Source: Enterococcus sp. CSURQ0835 (GTDB taxonomy: Bacteria > Bacillota > Bacilli > Lactobacillales > Enterococcaceae). From it: 62,620 nt of DNA. The notes beneath the pieces are model-generated. The model was not told where the DNA came from. It was given only the letters and a program-made list of their open reading frames with translations, and made no database searches. The translations under genes and the position numbers were made by a program. Where the stretch lies: contig NZ_CACSLH010000016.1 in assembly GCF_902706605.1 (NCBI RefSeq), positions 1 to 62,620 on the forward strand, read 5' to 3'. Positions 36,002-44,792 of the stretch are shown in pieces (positions within the stretch are counted from its first letter, which is position 1; each line of letters opens with the position of its first letter).

Positions 36002-36730
36002 TTATTTTTCACAGACAAAAAACCAACGTCGACTATCCGCTTGCGGTGCATCATCCGTAAAATCTGCTGCAACTTCAATCGTTTTAAAACCTGCTTGTTT
36101 CAACAATTGCTGATAAGTCGCCAGTGGATACGTTCGTTCATGGTGCAACTCATCAAAACGTTCAAAACGTTCATCTGACTGTTTGACAAAAAACGTCAAA
36201 AAATGCTCGATGCTGTGGGCGGCAGTTCCTGCATAACTATCCCACAAAAAAGCAAAGTCATCCGTTTGGTCGTGAAAACTATAATCTGGGAAAATAGTAT
36301 CGATCTGATAAGTCGAATGCACATCAAAGATAAAACGTCCACCGGTTTCAAGCAAGTCATAAACACCTTGAAAAACTTTTGCAACGGCTTCTTCATCCGG
36401 CATGTAACACAACGAATCAGAAAAACAAGTCACCGCATCATAATGGCCGATGTCAGTCAAATCTAACATGTCTCCTGCGATCCAATTGATGGCAACATCG
36501 GCTGCAAAAGCCCGATCACTTGCTAAGGTCAGCATCTCTTCTGACAAATCCAGACCGGTCACTTCAAAACCGGCTTTCGCAAATTCCACCGCCAAAGCGC
36601 CCGTACCACACGCTAATTCTAAAACTTTTTTCGTTTGCGGCAGATGACGCAATGAAAAAGCCAACCACTTTTGATATAAAGTAGCATCCATCACCGCATC
36701 ATAGACAAACGCAAATGTTTCATAAGCCAT
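36002..36730 (-). CDS. yqeM: Class I SAM-dependent methyltransferase YqeM
   Basis: This 242-residue putative methyltransferase has motif I VLELACGTGALAVEFAKAG with the Gly-rich SAM loop, followed by LDLSEEML and an IAGDMLDL motif. The substrate is unknown. The start at 36730 gives a TAATG overlap with the rsfS stop and is preferred over one 4 codons earlier. It completes the conserved yqeGHI-nadD-yqeKLM string. Confidence 0.9.
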   Translation of the reverse strand: MAYETFAFVYDAVMDATLYQKWLAFSLRHLPQTKKVLELACGTGALAVEFAKAGFEVTGLDLSEEMLTLASDRAFAADVAINWIAGDMLDLTDIGHYDAVTCFSDSLCYMPDEEAVAKVFQGVYDLLETGGRFIFDVHSTYQIDTIFPDYSFHDQTDDFAFLWDSYAGTAAHSIEHFLTFFVKQSDERFERFDELHHERTYPLATYQQLLKQAGFKTIEVAADFTDDAPQADSRRWFFVCEK

Positions 36731-37068
36731 TAGTCTAACCAAGCCTCAATGTCAACGAGTGGTGCATCTGACCACAATTTTTCTAAATTATAAAATTCAC
36801 GTTCGGAGTGGCTGAAGACATGCACGATCACATCACCGAGATCGATCAAGACCCATTTGCCGCCATCTTTTCCTTCGATCCGTTTGATAACCACTTGTTC
36901 TTTTTCTTCTTCTTCTACGATCGCATCCACGATCGCATTGATTTGGCGATCCGAGTTAGCTGAGCAGATCATAAAATAATCCGCTAACAGTGAGACCTTT
37001 GAGACATCTAGTGCGACGATATCCATGGCTCGTTTGGAATCTGCGGCCTTTACGGCGATTTCTAACAT
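36730..37068 (-). CDS. rsfS: Ribosome silencing factor RsfS
   Basis: RsfS (YqeL/YbeB) binds L14 of the 50S subunit and blocks subunit joining in poor nutrient conditions. The core LEIAVKAADSKRAMDIVALDV, in parts, LADYFMICSANSDRQINAI and GDVIVHVFSHSEREFYNLE are intact. The first ATG (37068) gives 112 residues but has only a weak GAAAG before it. The family normally has 5-8 residues more. A perfect AAGGAGG at about 37101-37107 lies 8 bases before an in-frame ATA (37090-37092), so translation may really begin at a non-AUG codon; see the findings. Confidence 0.93.
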   Translation of the reverse strand: MLEIAVKAADSKRAMDIVALDVSKVSLLADYFMICSANSDRQINAIVDAIVEEEEKEQVVIKRIEGKDGGKWVLIDLGDVIVHVFSHSEREFYNLEKLWSDAPLVDIEAWLD

Positions 37069-37105
37069 CTGTTTACTTTCAATACTAACTATGATAAATT
37101 CCTCC

Positions 37106-37699
37106 TTATTTTAAACCGGCTACCCACCGGTTGTAAGTTTCAATGGTTTTCGGGTAGATAGCTTTTTCTTGTTCGAGTAAAAACTGTAACGTATGTTTCG
37201 TTTCATAAGCCACTGCCTCGTTGAGATCGACTAACGCTAACTCACGCGCTTCAGTGACTCCAGGAAAGTCACGACCAGGTTCGATAAAATCAGCGACATA
37301 AATGATCTTATCAAGTGTCGTCATCTCAGCGGCACCGGTCGTATGTAAACGAATGGCATTCAAGATCTCTTCATCGGTGATTTTTAGTTCTCGTTTAACA
37401 AAGTCCGCGCCTACCACACCATGCCAGATCGCGTTACCAAATTTTAGCAGCTCCGCTTTATTTTCATACGTTCCTTCGGTGATCATCGTTGTGAATTCAT
37501 CATCCGACCGTTCTTTGGCATAGTCATGGGTCAACGCAGCGATGCTGGCTTTAGCGTAAGGGACCTTAAATTTTTCTGCCAAGGCGATCGCCGTTTCTTC
37601 CACTCCTAAGACATGTTTAAAGCGGCGTTCGCTCATTTGCATCTGAACTTTTTGCATCAATATTTCTCGTTGTTGCGGTGTATACGGATCAAATTTCAC
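37106..37699 (-). CDS. yqeK: HD-domain diadenosine tetraphosphatase YqeK
   Basis: YqeK hydrolyses Ap4A symmetrically to two ADP. The 197-residue HD protein has the metal site His in ERRFKHVLGVEETA and the HD pair in ALTHDYAKE, then later His residues in NAIWHGVVGADF and AIRLHTTG. The start is taken as GTG at 37699, 8 bases after AAGGGG; it overlaps nadD by 11 bases. The frame is open much further up inside nadD, which is not coding. Confidence 0.93.
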   Translation of the reverse strand: MKFDPYTPQQREILMQKVQMQMSERRFKHVLGVEETAIALAEKFKVPYAKASIAALTHDYAKERSDDEFTTMITEGTYENKAELLKFGNAIWHGVVGADFVKRELKITDEEILNAIRLHTTGAAEMTTLDKIIYVADFIEPGRDFPGVTEARELALVDLNEAVAYETKHTLQFLLEQEKAIYPKTIETYNRWVAGLK

Positions 37700-38321
37700 G
37701 ATAAAGCCCCTTTTCGTAAATGTATTCCCGAACTTTTTCCGGTACGAGATAGCGGATGGAACCACCAGCGGCAACTTGCTGGCGAATGTAACTAGACGAC
37801 AATTGGATCTGAGGCACATCCACCCAAATGATCGGATAAGGACTTTCCAAGCCATAACCTGGTCGCTTCACGCCAACGAAATTCACTAGCTTGACCAGTT
37901 CATCGATCTTGTACCATTTAGGTAAATACGCGACTTCATCGCCACCAATAATAAAATAATATTCCGTGTCAGGGTTTTTAGCCGTCAATTCTTTCATCGT
38001 ATCAAAGGTATAACTTTTCCCTTGCCGCGTCAATTCACGCGTATCGATTGCTAGATGCGGATTGTCTTCCGTGGCTAGCTCTAACATCTCTAGTCGCATT
38101 TGACTGTCGATCGTTTTTTTCTCGTCTACGTGCGGCGGTAAAAAAGAAGGGAGCAAGTGGACCCGCTCAAAGCCTAGCTTTTGTCCAACTTGTTCGGCGA
38201 TCATCAAATGCGCTTGATGGACTGGATTGAAATTACCACCTAACAGCCCCACTTGCTTTTTTTTTCGTTTTAACTCGGTCATCGCGATCACTTTAGGAAT
38301 CGTCAATACACTTTGATACAC
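37689..38321 (-). CDS. nadD: Nicotinate-nucleotide adenylyltransferase
   Basis: NadD joins ATP and nicotinate mononucleotide to form deamido-NAD. The 210-residue protein has the nucleotidyltransferase motif GGNFNPVHQAHLMIAEQ, with the HxGH-type HQAH at about 36-39, and the C-terminal ISxSxxR-like motif SSSYIRQQVAAG. The start is GTG, 5 bases after GAGGGGGAG; an ATG 13 codons further in is less well placed. It sits between yhbY and yqeK. Confidence 0.95.
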   Translation of the reverse strand: MYQSVLTIPKVIAMTELKRKKKQVGLLGGNFNPVHQAHLMIAEQVGQKLGFERVHLLPSFLPPHVDEKKTIDSQMRLEMLELATEDNPHLAIDTRELTRQGKSYTFDTMKELTAKNPDTEYYFIIGGDEVAYLPKWYKIDELVKLVNFVGVKRPGYGLESPYPIIWVDVPQIQLSSSYIRQQVAAGGSIRYLVPEKVREYIYEKGLYREI

Positions 38322-38378
38322 CGGAGCTCCCCCTCATTTTACAATTTCAAAGACTAGGTTTCCAAAAAATCGTGGCCC

Positions 38379-38693
38379 TTAGATCCCAGCGACTTCTTTT
38401 GAAAGTTTTTGATACTTTTCTTTGGTAGATGGTTTGTATAAAACTAATACGCGGCCGATGATCTGCACGATCGTACAATCGATCTTATTTTCTAAAACGT
38501 GCGCGACTTCTTCGGCGATCTCATCTGTATTTTGCAATAAATTTACTTTGATCAGCTCGCGTTTTTCCAACGCTTCGTTGATCTGAGCGACCATCGCATC
38601 CCCTATTCCATTTTTACCAATTTGGAAAATAGGTTGCAAGTGATGCGCCTTACTTCTTAAAAATCTTTTTTGTTTTCCTCGTAATTCCATCAA
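38379..38693 (-). CDS. yhbY: CRM-domain ribosome assembly protein YhbY (YqeI)
   Basis: This 104-residue RNA-binding protein of the CRM family takes part in 50S subunit assembly. It shows LRGKQKRFLRSKAHHLQPIFQIGKNG in parts, with the GxxG-like loop QIGKNGIG, and ends in a family-typical VLVLYKPS. Two tandem ATGs occur; the second (38690) may be used. It follows yqeH by 20 bases. Confidence 0.93.
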   Translation of the reverse strand: MMELRGKQKRFLRSKAHHLQPIFQIGKNGIGDAMVAQINEALEKRELIKVNLLQNTDEIAEEVAHVLENKIDCTIVQIIGRVLVLYKPSTKEKYQKLSKEVAGI

Positions 38694-38713
38694 ATTCTCC
38701 TTTGAATGCGATT

Positions 38714-39823
38714 TTAAACCAATGCTTTGCGCGTCAAGACGTCGACACCTTTAGGGGCCCAGCCAGCAATGACTGCCGGTCCTGGAACCATCACCCAGCC
38801 GAGTCCAGCAAAGACGATATCCGTTTTTTCTTTGAGCGAAAACTCAAAGCGGACCAGTTCAGGGAAATCCTCGACTTCTTCTGGTCGCGGCGGTTGCAAT
38901 AGGCCACCAACATGTTTTTCGTAAAAGGCGTCGGCTTTAGCTAATTTTGTTCGATGGATCATGATCTCATTTGCGACATACGCGATAAACGAACTGCGCT
39001 CGCCTTGGATAAAATCAAAACGTGCTAACCCACCTAAAAATAAAGTCTGCTCGGCATTTAGCTGGTAGACTTTCGGTTTGATCTCTTTGTGAGGCGCAAT
39101 GATCTTCAAATCATTTTTACCCAAGTAATGAGCCATTTGATGGCGGTGAATGATCCCCGGCGTATCAAATAAAAAGCTACCATCATCTAATGGGATTTCG
39201 ATTTTATCTAACGTCGTGCCAGGAAAACGCGAAGTCGTAATCAAATCTTTAATTCCTTCTGTTTGTTTGATGATCTGATTGATCAAAGTCGATTTGCCGA
39301 CATTGGTCACACCGACTACATACACATCGCGGCCTTCACGATATTTTTCAATCGCCGCTAATAGCTCGTCCATTTGATGCGGCTTACGCGCACTCGTCAA
39401 AAGCACTTCTTCAGGACGCAAGCCTTCTTCATACGCGCGCTCTTTCATCCATTGGATCAAGCGACCTTTTTTCAATGACTTCGGTAAAATATCGACTTTA
39501 TTTCCGACAAGTAAAACAGGATTGTCTCCGATAAAACGATGCAGTCCTGGGATCAGTGAACCATTGAAATCAAAAATATCCACCACATTGACGATCAAGG
39601 CATCTTTACGTCCTAATTCATTTAGCAATCGTAAAAAATCATCATCCGTCAGTTGAACATCTTGGATCTCATTATAATGCCGCAGCCGAAAACACCGTTG
39701 GCAATACAACTCACCGCTTTCCAACCCTTTTTCTAAAGCCGACTGTGGTGTATAACCTAATTCATCAGGTTGTGTCGTTTGGATCTTCGCCCCACACCCG
39801 ATACAAAATAATTCTTCTTCCAT
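38714..39823 (-). CDS. yqeH: Circularly permuted ribosome biogenesis GTPase YqeH
   Basis: YqeH is needed for 30S subunit assembly. The 369-residue protein has an N-terminal zinc finger (CIGCG at 7-11 and CQRC near 39) and a GTPase domain with permuted motif order: G4 GNKVDILP, G5 TSARK, then G1 GVTNVGKSTLIN and G3 DTPGII. The permutation is diagnostic of this group. It starts 3 bases after yqeG. Confidence 0.97.
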   Translation of the reverse strand: MEEELFCIGCGAKIQTTQPDELGYTPQSALEKGLESGELYCQRCFRLRHYNEIQDVQLTDDDFLRLLNELGRKDALIVNVVDIFDFNGSLIPGLHRFIGDNPVLLVGNKVDILPKSLKKGRLIQWMKERAYEEGLRPEEVLLTSARKPHQMDELLAAIEKYREGRDVYVVGVTNVGKSTLINQIIKQTEGIKDLITTSRFPGTTLDKIEIPLDDGSFLFDTPGIIHRHQMAHYLGKNDLKIIAPHKEIKPKVYQLNAEQTLFLGGLARFDFIQGERSSFIAYVANEIMIHRTKLAKADAFYEKHVGGLLQPPRPEEVEDFPELVRFEFSLKEKTDIVFAGLGWVMVPGPAVIAGWAPKGVDVLTRKALV

Positions 39824-39826
39824 TCC

Positions 39827-40351
39827 TTAAATTCCCCGTTTCCAATCCATCTCAGGATTTTTCTTCAACAGTTGGGACATGACTTTCTTTTCAAAAAAAC
39901 GATTGATCTTAGTATTCCATGCGTCACTGGGTACGATCGGTTTGACTAAAATGCTACGAACACCCGCGGCATTTGCTCCTTTGATATCCGTCATCAATTG
40001 ATCCCCCACCATCACGATCTGATCGTTAGGTAAATTTAATTTTTCTTGAGCTAATCGGATGCCAAGTGAAAAAGGTTTCATCGCCCGCGCGACATAATCC
40101 AATTCAAATTTTTCCAATGCTCGGGCGACCCGACTAGCTTTATTATTAGAAACGACGACGACTGGGATCTTCGCTTGATCCATTACCCGCAGCCAATCAA
40201 ATAATTCACCCGTACCATTGGGATTATCCCAAGCAATCAACGTATTGTCTAAATCCGTCAGAATCGCTTTGATTCCATGACTTTCTAATTGTTCTGGGGT
40301 GATCTGGTAGATCGCGTCTACCATCCAAGTTGGTTTATAACTTTTAAACAT
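39827..40351 (-). CDS. yqeG: HAD-superfamily phosphatase YqeG
   Basis: This 174-residue phosphatase of the HAD IIIA type has motif I ILTDLDNTLIAWD, motif II VVVSNNK and motif III/IV KPFSLGIRL with MVGDQLMTDIKGAN. The substrate is not established. It heads the yqeG-yqeH-yhbY-nadD-yqeK-rsfS-yqeM operon. A TATAAT reading into the gene lies at 40390-40395 with a weak -35. Confidence 0.93.
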   Translation of the reverse strand: MFKSYKPTWMVDAIYQITPEQLESHGIKAILTDLDNTLIAWDNPNGTGELFDWLRVMDQAKIPVVVVSNNKASRVARALEKFELDYVARAMKPFSLGIRLAQEKLNLPNDQIVMVGDQLMTDIKGANAAGVRSILVKPIVPSDAWNTKINRFFEKKVMSQLLKKNPEMDWKRGI

Positions 40352-40531
40352 ACGAACTCCTAGCTTTTTTTCTACACTCTCAAATGAAGATTATAACGCA
40401 ATTAACCTAAAAACACCATAAGGGAAGTGGCACTGCCTGCAGACAAGCTAAAAATTATCGTGACTCGTAAACGGTTGAACAACTAGGCCGCACGCTTTAA
40501 AAATTTTTTTCGCCTGCTTGGCTTAAACAAC

Positions 40532-40559
40532 AAAAAAGATCAGGCACACTACCTGATCT
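40532..40559 (-). terminator. Terminator after the amino-acid importer genes
   Basis: A perfect 8-bp stem (40537-40544 with 40552-40559) is followed by six T residues on the minus strand. Confidence 0.92.
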
Positions 40560-40566
40560 AAACTAC

Positions 40567-41301
40567 TTATAATACTTTTGATAAGAAGTCGACTGTCCGT
40601 GGATTTTTCGTGTGATCGAAAACTTCTTCGGGAGTCCCTTCTTCGACGATCACGCCGCCATCCATGAAAATGATCCGATCGCCGACTTCTTTGGCAAACC
40701 CCATCTCATGCGTGACGATCATCATCGTCATCCCTTCTTTAGCTAATTGCTGCATAACCGCTAGCACATCGCCGACCATCTCAGGGTCAAGGGCAGAAGT
40801 TGGTTCATCAAAGAGCATGACATCTGGTTGCATCGCTAAAGCTCGCGCAATGGCGATCCGTTGTTGTTGACCACCTGATAGTGATTGCGGATAAGCCGAA
40901 GCTTTATCAGACAAGCCGACTTTTTCTAGCAACTCTTGTGCGATCTTTTCGGCTTCCGCTTTTGATAACCCTTTGACTTTGATCGGTGACAACGTGATAT
41001 TATCTAAGACGGTCATGTTAGGAAATAAATTGAACTGTTGAAACACCATTCCCATCTTCTCACGTGTCTTGAAAATATCATTTTTCTTAGCCGTGATATC
41101 TTTGCCTTCAAACGAAATCGTTCCTGAAGTTGGCAGTTCTAATAAATTGATACAGCGCAAGAACGTACTTTTCCCAGAACCAGACGGCCCGATGATCACG
41201 ACAACTTCACCAGCTGTGATCTCAGCAGAAATATCTTTTAAAACTTCATTATCACCGAATTTTTTATTTAAATGTTCAACCTGAACTAATGCTTCACTCA
41301 T
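40567..41301 (-). CDS. Polar amino-acid ABC transporter ATP-binding protein
   Basis: This 244-residue GlnQ-type ATPase drives uptake of a polar amino acid. It has Walker [10 protein letters not shown], the Q-loop [13 protein letters not shown], signature SLSGGQQQR, Walker [17 protein letters not shown] and H-loop VTHEMGFA, all typical of the HisP/GlnQ subfamily. It lies after the permease by 12 bases and ends at a terminator. The substrate could be glutamine, glutamate, arginine or cystine. Confidence 0.93.
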   Translation of the reverse strand: MSEALVQVEHLNKKFGDNEVLKDISAEITAGEVVVIIGPSGSGKSTFLRCINLLELPTSGTISFEGKDITAKKNDIFKTREKMGMVFQQFNLFPNMTVLDNITLSPIKVKGLSKAEAEKIAQELLEKVGLSDKASAYPQSLSGGQQQRIAIARALAMQPDVMLFDEPTSALDPEMVGDVLAVMQQLAKEGMTMMIVTHEMGFAKEVGDRIIFMDGGVIVEEGTPEEVFDHTKNPRTVDFLSKVL

Positions 41302-41313
41302 AAAAAAGTCCTC

Positions 41314-42003
41314 CTAGCGTTGATAGCCTTTCCCTAATTTTTTCTCCCATAGATTCAACAAACGCGAGGTCACAAAAGTCATGACAAAATAAATCGCGGC
41401 TGCTACAAAATAAGGTTCTAATGGAATATACGAATTAGAGATGACGATTTGAGCCGAGCCCATCAGTTCATTGATCCCGATTGCAGTCAGTAAAGAAGAA
41501 TCTTTGATCAAGGTGATGAATTCATTCCCTAATGGCGGCAAAATATTCCGTAAGGCTTGTGGTAAGATGACATACCGCATCGTTTGGCCTGGTCGTAAAC
41601 CAAGTGAAAAGGCGGCTTCACTTTGACCATAGTTCACAGCGGTGATCCCACCACGGATGATTTCTGCGACATACGCCCCTGAGTTTAGTGACAACACGAT
41701 CATTCCGGGAATCAAACGACCAAGGTCAACCGTCAACACGCCGAAGTTCATGTCTTTTGAAGAAAACAATCCTTGCAACAGCAAAAAACCAATCATGATT
41801 TGAAGCAACATCGGTGTGCCCCGCAATACTTCGATATAAATATTTGCTAACCAATGCAATGGTTTATTTTTTGATAATTTGAGTAGTGCCATCAATAAAC
41901 CGATCAAGGTACCGAGCACGACCGTCACTAAAGAAATGACGACCGTTACCCCGGTACCAGAGACAAAGTACGATAGGTATTTACCTAAAAATGAAAAATC
42001 CAA
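41314..42003 (-). CDS. Polar amino-acid ABC transporter permease
   Basis: This 229-residue inner membrane subunit of the HisMQ/GlnP type has about five transmembrane helices and the EAA loop SEAAFSLGLRPGQTMRYVILPQALR in parts, which docks the ATPase. One permease gene is present, so it probably works as a homodimer. It is co-transcribed with the binding protein before it and the ATPase after it. Confidence 0.93.
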   Translation of the reverse strand: MDFSFLGKYLSYFVSGTGVTVVISLVTVVLGTLIGLLMALLKLSKNKPLHWLANIYIEVLRGTPMLLQIMIGFLLLQGLFSSKDMNFGVLTVDLGRLIPGMIVLSLNSGAYVAEIIRGGITAVNYGQSEAAFSLGLRPGQTMRYVILPQALRNILPPLGNEFITLIKDSSLLTAIGINELMGSAQIVISNSYIPLEPYFVAAAIYFVMTFVTSRLLNLWEKKLGKGYQR

Positions 42004-42015
42004 ACTATCTGACCT

Positions 42016-42876
42016 CTATTCTTTCGCTGATTTCTCAGCTAATTGATTGTTTTCTTTGACGAACTGTTCGATTTTACCATCATCGTTCAATTTTTTGATG
42101 ATTTTGTTCATTTCACCTTGTAACTTAGTTTGTCCTTTTGGTAAAGCGATGGCAAAAGCTTCATCAGACGATGGTTTCAATGCGATATCAGATGCGATCA
42201 TCAAATCAGGATTTTGTTCCACGTAAGATTCCGCAATCGTTTTCTCAACGACTAACGCATCTAATGAGCCTTGATTGACCTCAACGACCATGTTCGGTAC
42301 TTTTTCGATGGAAACAAGTTTAGCACCTTTTAATTGATTCTTCACGACGTCTTCTTGGATCGAACCTTTTTGCGCGCCGACTTGTTTGCCACTTAAAGCC
42401 GCTACGTCTTTGAATTTATCTTTATTTTTTTTATTGATCACAACGACCTGAGGCGGATTGTAGTAATTATCGGTAAAGTCGAATTGTTTTTTCCGTTCAT
42501 TAGTCGCAGAAACACCAGAGATCGCGATATCTGCTTTGCCTTCTTTGACCGAAGCTAATACCGTATTAAAACTCATATCACTGACTTTGACTTTCACGCC
42601 AAGTTCTTTTCCGATTTCATTCGCCAAATCAATATCGGCACCAACGATCTTATCTTTTCCATCAACCATTGTATGGAACTCAAATGGTGCGAAATCAGCA
42701 GATGTTGCAACTTTTAAAACTCCCGCTTTTTTGATTGCTGCCAGCTGGTCGCCTTGTTGTTCTGTTTTTGCACTACTAGAAGAGTTGCTTGCTTTGTCAC
42801 TACTTCCGCCGCCACATGCAGCTAGAGAAACCAGTGCGGCTAAAGCAACGATTGCGCCGGTAATTTTTTTCATCAT
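42016..42876 (-). CDS. Amino-acid ABC transporter substrate-binding lipoprotein
   Basis: This 286-residue family 3 solute-binding lipoprotein has a signal peptide with lipobox LAAC, the Cys at about residue 20. The ligand-binding fold shows ATSADFAPFEF, GADIDLANEIGKELGV and GKADIAISGVSATNERK, all typical of polar amino-acid receptors. The start at 42876 follows GGGAGG. An extended -10 (TGCTATAAT) lies upstream. Its close paralogue is encoded just upstream under a separate promoter. Confidence 0.93.
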   Translation of the reverse strand: MMKKITGAIVALAALVSLAACGGGSSDKASNSSSSAKTEQQGDQLAAIKKAGVLKVATSADFAPFEFHTMVDGKDKIVGADIDLANEIGKELGVKVKVSDMSFNTVLASVKEGKADIAISGVSATNERKKQFDFTDNYYNPPQVVVINKKNKDKFKDVAALSGKQVGAQKGSIQEDVVKNQLKGAKLVSIEKVPNMVVEVNQGSLDALVVEKTIAESYVEQNPDLMIASDIALKPSSDEAFAIALPKGQTKLQGEMNKIIKKLNDDGKIEQFVKENNQLAEKSAKE

Positions 42877-42923
42877 TGTTTCCTCCCACATAAATATACA
42901 TATTTTTTTCTTTGAATGGCTTC

Positions 42924-42932
42924 ATTATAGCA
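42924..42932 (-). promoter_or_regulatory. Extended -10 promoter of the importer operon
   Basis: TGCTATAAT reads toward the binding-protein gene; about 17 bases further up lies an ACTAG motif that recurs at the same place before the paralogous gene. Confidence 0.55.
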
Positions 42933-43043
42933 TGAAATTTTCAAAAAGCTAGTCATAAGATGTATATTTATTAATTAATGTTAAAATTGTTTAAATATAA
43001 TGTATAAACGCGAGCTATATCCATGAATATTGAATAAATATCG

Positions 43044-43856
43044 CTATTTAGTTTCTGAATGTTGCGCGATTTTATTATTCTTAGCGACCATTTGTTCAAC
43101 TTCACCTTGAGCTTTCAATTCTTTGATGTGTTGATTCAACTCTTTAACTAACTTTGGATTTCCTTTTGGTACCGCGATCGAAAAGGCATCTTCTTTTGAA
43201 CTTTTCAACGGAATTTTTGAGATCGCAAGTTCTGGATTTTGCGCGACATAAGACTCTGCGATCGTTTTTTCTACGACCAGTCCATCCAATGACCCATCTT
43301 TTACTTCTAAGACGATGTTCGGTAATTTTTCGATGGAGACGAGCTTAGCATTTTTCAATTGTTCTTTAACCACATTTTCTTGGATCGTACCTTTTTGTGC
43401 ACCGACTTGTTTATCTGCCAGTGAATCAACTGTCGTAAAATTATTTTCGTTTTTCTTATTGATTAAGACGACTTGCGGCGAAACGTAATACTCATCGGTG
43501 AAATCAAAACTTTTTTTTCGCTCTGGCGTGACCGAGATTGCGGAGACAGCGATATCAGCTTTGCCTTCTTTAGCCGCAGCCAGCACTGAATTGAAACTCA
43601 TATCCAGCCACTTCACTTTCACACCCATCTTTTTAGCGATTGAATTAACTAGATCGATATCAGCACCAACGATCTCATCTTTTCCTTTGATATCAGTATG
43701 AAAGCCAAATGGTGCATAATCTGGTGACGTGGCAACTTTGATTACTTTTTCCTTTTTGATCGTTGTTAATTTGTCCTGTGAACTTTCCGCTTTGCCACAT
43801 GCCCCCAAGCCTAGTAATGTAACACCTGCTAGTAAAATCAATAAACTTTTCTTCAT
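43044..43856 (-). CDS. Second amino-acid substrate-binding lipoprotein (paralogue)
   Basis: This 270-residue lipoprotein has lipobox LGAC, the Cys at about residue 20. It is clearly paralogous to the following binding protein: both share an ATSxDFAPF/ATSPDYAPF start of the mature domain, DMSFN followed by an A-rich KEGKADIA, QVGAQKGxIQE and LVVEKTIAESYV. No terminator is obvious between the genes, so readthrough into the importer operon is possible. It has its own -10 (TGCTATACT). It probably feeds the same permease with another ligand or affinity. Confidence 0.92.
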   Translation of the reverse strand: MKKSLLILLAGVTLLGLGACGKAESSQDKLTTIKKEKVIKVATSPDYAPFGFHTDIKGKDEIVGADIDLVNSIAKKMGVKVKWLDMSFNSVLAAAKEGKADIAVSAISVTPERKKSFDFTDEYYVSPQVVLINKKNENNFTTVDSLADKQVGAQKGTIQENVVKEQLKNAKLVSIEKLPNIVLEVKDGSLDGLVVEKTIAESYVAQNPELAISKIPLKSSKEDAFSIAVPKGNPKLVKELNQHIKELKAQGEVEQMVAKNNKIAQHSETK

Positions 43857-43900
43857 ACAAATGCCTCCTAATTAGATTCAACCTTCAAATTGTTGAATTT

Positions 43901-43909
43901 AGTATAGCA
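43901..43909 (-). promoter_or_regulatory. Extended -10 promoter of the second binding-protein gene
   Basis: TGCTATACT lies about 45 bases before the start, with an ACTAG motif at the -35 distance. Confidence 0.5.
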
Positions 43910-43980
43910 TATTCTTGCACAAAGTCTAGTTATTTTTGTATATTTATTTAAATAAACCGCATCAGTGTGAATATTAAAAC

Positions 43981-44007
43981 AAAAAAACAGCAGATCACTC
44001 TGCTGTT
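43981..44007 (-). terminator. Terminator of the fab-acc operon
   Basis: A perfect 9-bp stem (43986-43994 with 43999-44007) has a 4-base loop and is followed by seven T residues on the minus strand. It overlaps the accA stop. Confidence 0.92.
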
Positions 44008-44791
44008 AAAACTTGCGGAAACGAGCATAACGCTGTTCCAATAGTTCTTCAATTGATAGCTTACTCAAACGATTCAATGTTTCAATCAATGACTTTTGCA
44101 TCATTCGAATGATTTTTTCTTTTTCTAGTGCTTGACCTTTTAACGTTTCGGGAATGACTTTATCGATCACAGCTAGTTCATGTAATTCTGGTGCGGTAAT
44201 TTTCATCAACTCGGCAGCTTCGTCGGCCCGCTTACCGTCTTTCCACAAGATCGACGCAAAGCCTTCTGGTGATAAGATCGCATAGATGCTGTGTTCCATC
44301 ATCCAGACTTCATCTCCCAGTGCTAGAGCCAGAGCACCGCCACTTCCGCCTTCGCCCGTGATGATGGCAATGATCGGGACTTTGAGATCTGACATCTCTA
44401 ATAAGTTGCGGGCGATCGCTTCACCTTCACCCCGTTCTTCGGCTTCAACTCCACAGTAAGCTCCCGCTGTGTTGATCAATGTAATGACTGGCCGCTGAAA
44501 TTTCTCAGCTTGCTTCATCAAACGCAACGCTTTACGATAGCCTTCAGGATTAGGTTGTCCAAAGTTACGGTCCATATTCTCTTTTAAGGTCGCGCCTTTT
44601 TGAATGCCGATCACTGTTACAGGCTTATCCGCCAATAAAGCGATCCCGCCGACGATCGCTGGGTCATCTCCAAATAAACGGTCACCATGAAATTCTTCAA
44701 AGCCTTCAAACAATTGTGCAAAAAATTCTAAACTGGTCATGCGATCTTGCTGGCGAGCTATTTTTACGATTTCTCCTGCTGAAAGTGTCAT
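44006..44791 (-). CDS. accA: Acetyl-CoA carboxylase carboxyltransferase subunit alpha
   Basis: AccA and AccD together transfer the carboxyl group from biotin to acetyl-CoA, giving malonyl-CoA. The 261-residue protein has [20 protein letters not shown] in parts, [16 protein letters not shown] with the acyl-CoA-binding Gly, and [15 protein letters not shown]. The start at 44791 lies one base after the accD stop, with GGGG before it. It is the last gene of the operon. Confidence 0.97.
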   Translation of the reverse strand: MTLSAGEIVKIARQQDRMTSLEFFAQLFEGFEEFHGDRLFGDDPAIVGGIALLADKPVTVIGIQKGATLKENMDRNFGQPNPEGYRKALRLMKQAEKFQRPVITLINTAGAYCGVEAEERGEGEAIARNLLEMSDLKVPIIAIITGEGGSGGALALALGDEVWMMEHSIYAILSPEGFASILWKDGKRADEAAELMKITAPELHELAVIDKVIPETLKGQALEKEKIIRMMQKSLIETLNRLSKLSIEELLEQRYARFRKF

Positions 44792-44792
44792 C

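Noticed and set aside
37106-37855. Longer yqeK protein starting inside nadD
   Set aside because: The extra 52 residues lie antiphase over the nadD coding sequence and resemble no YqeK; a GTG with AAGGGG at 37699 is the better start.
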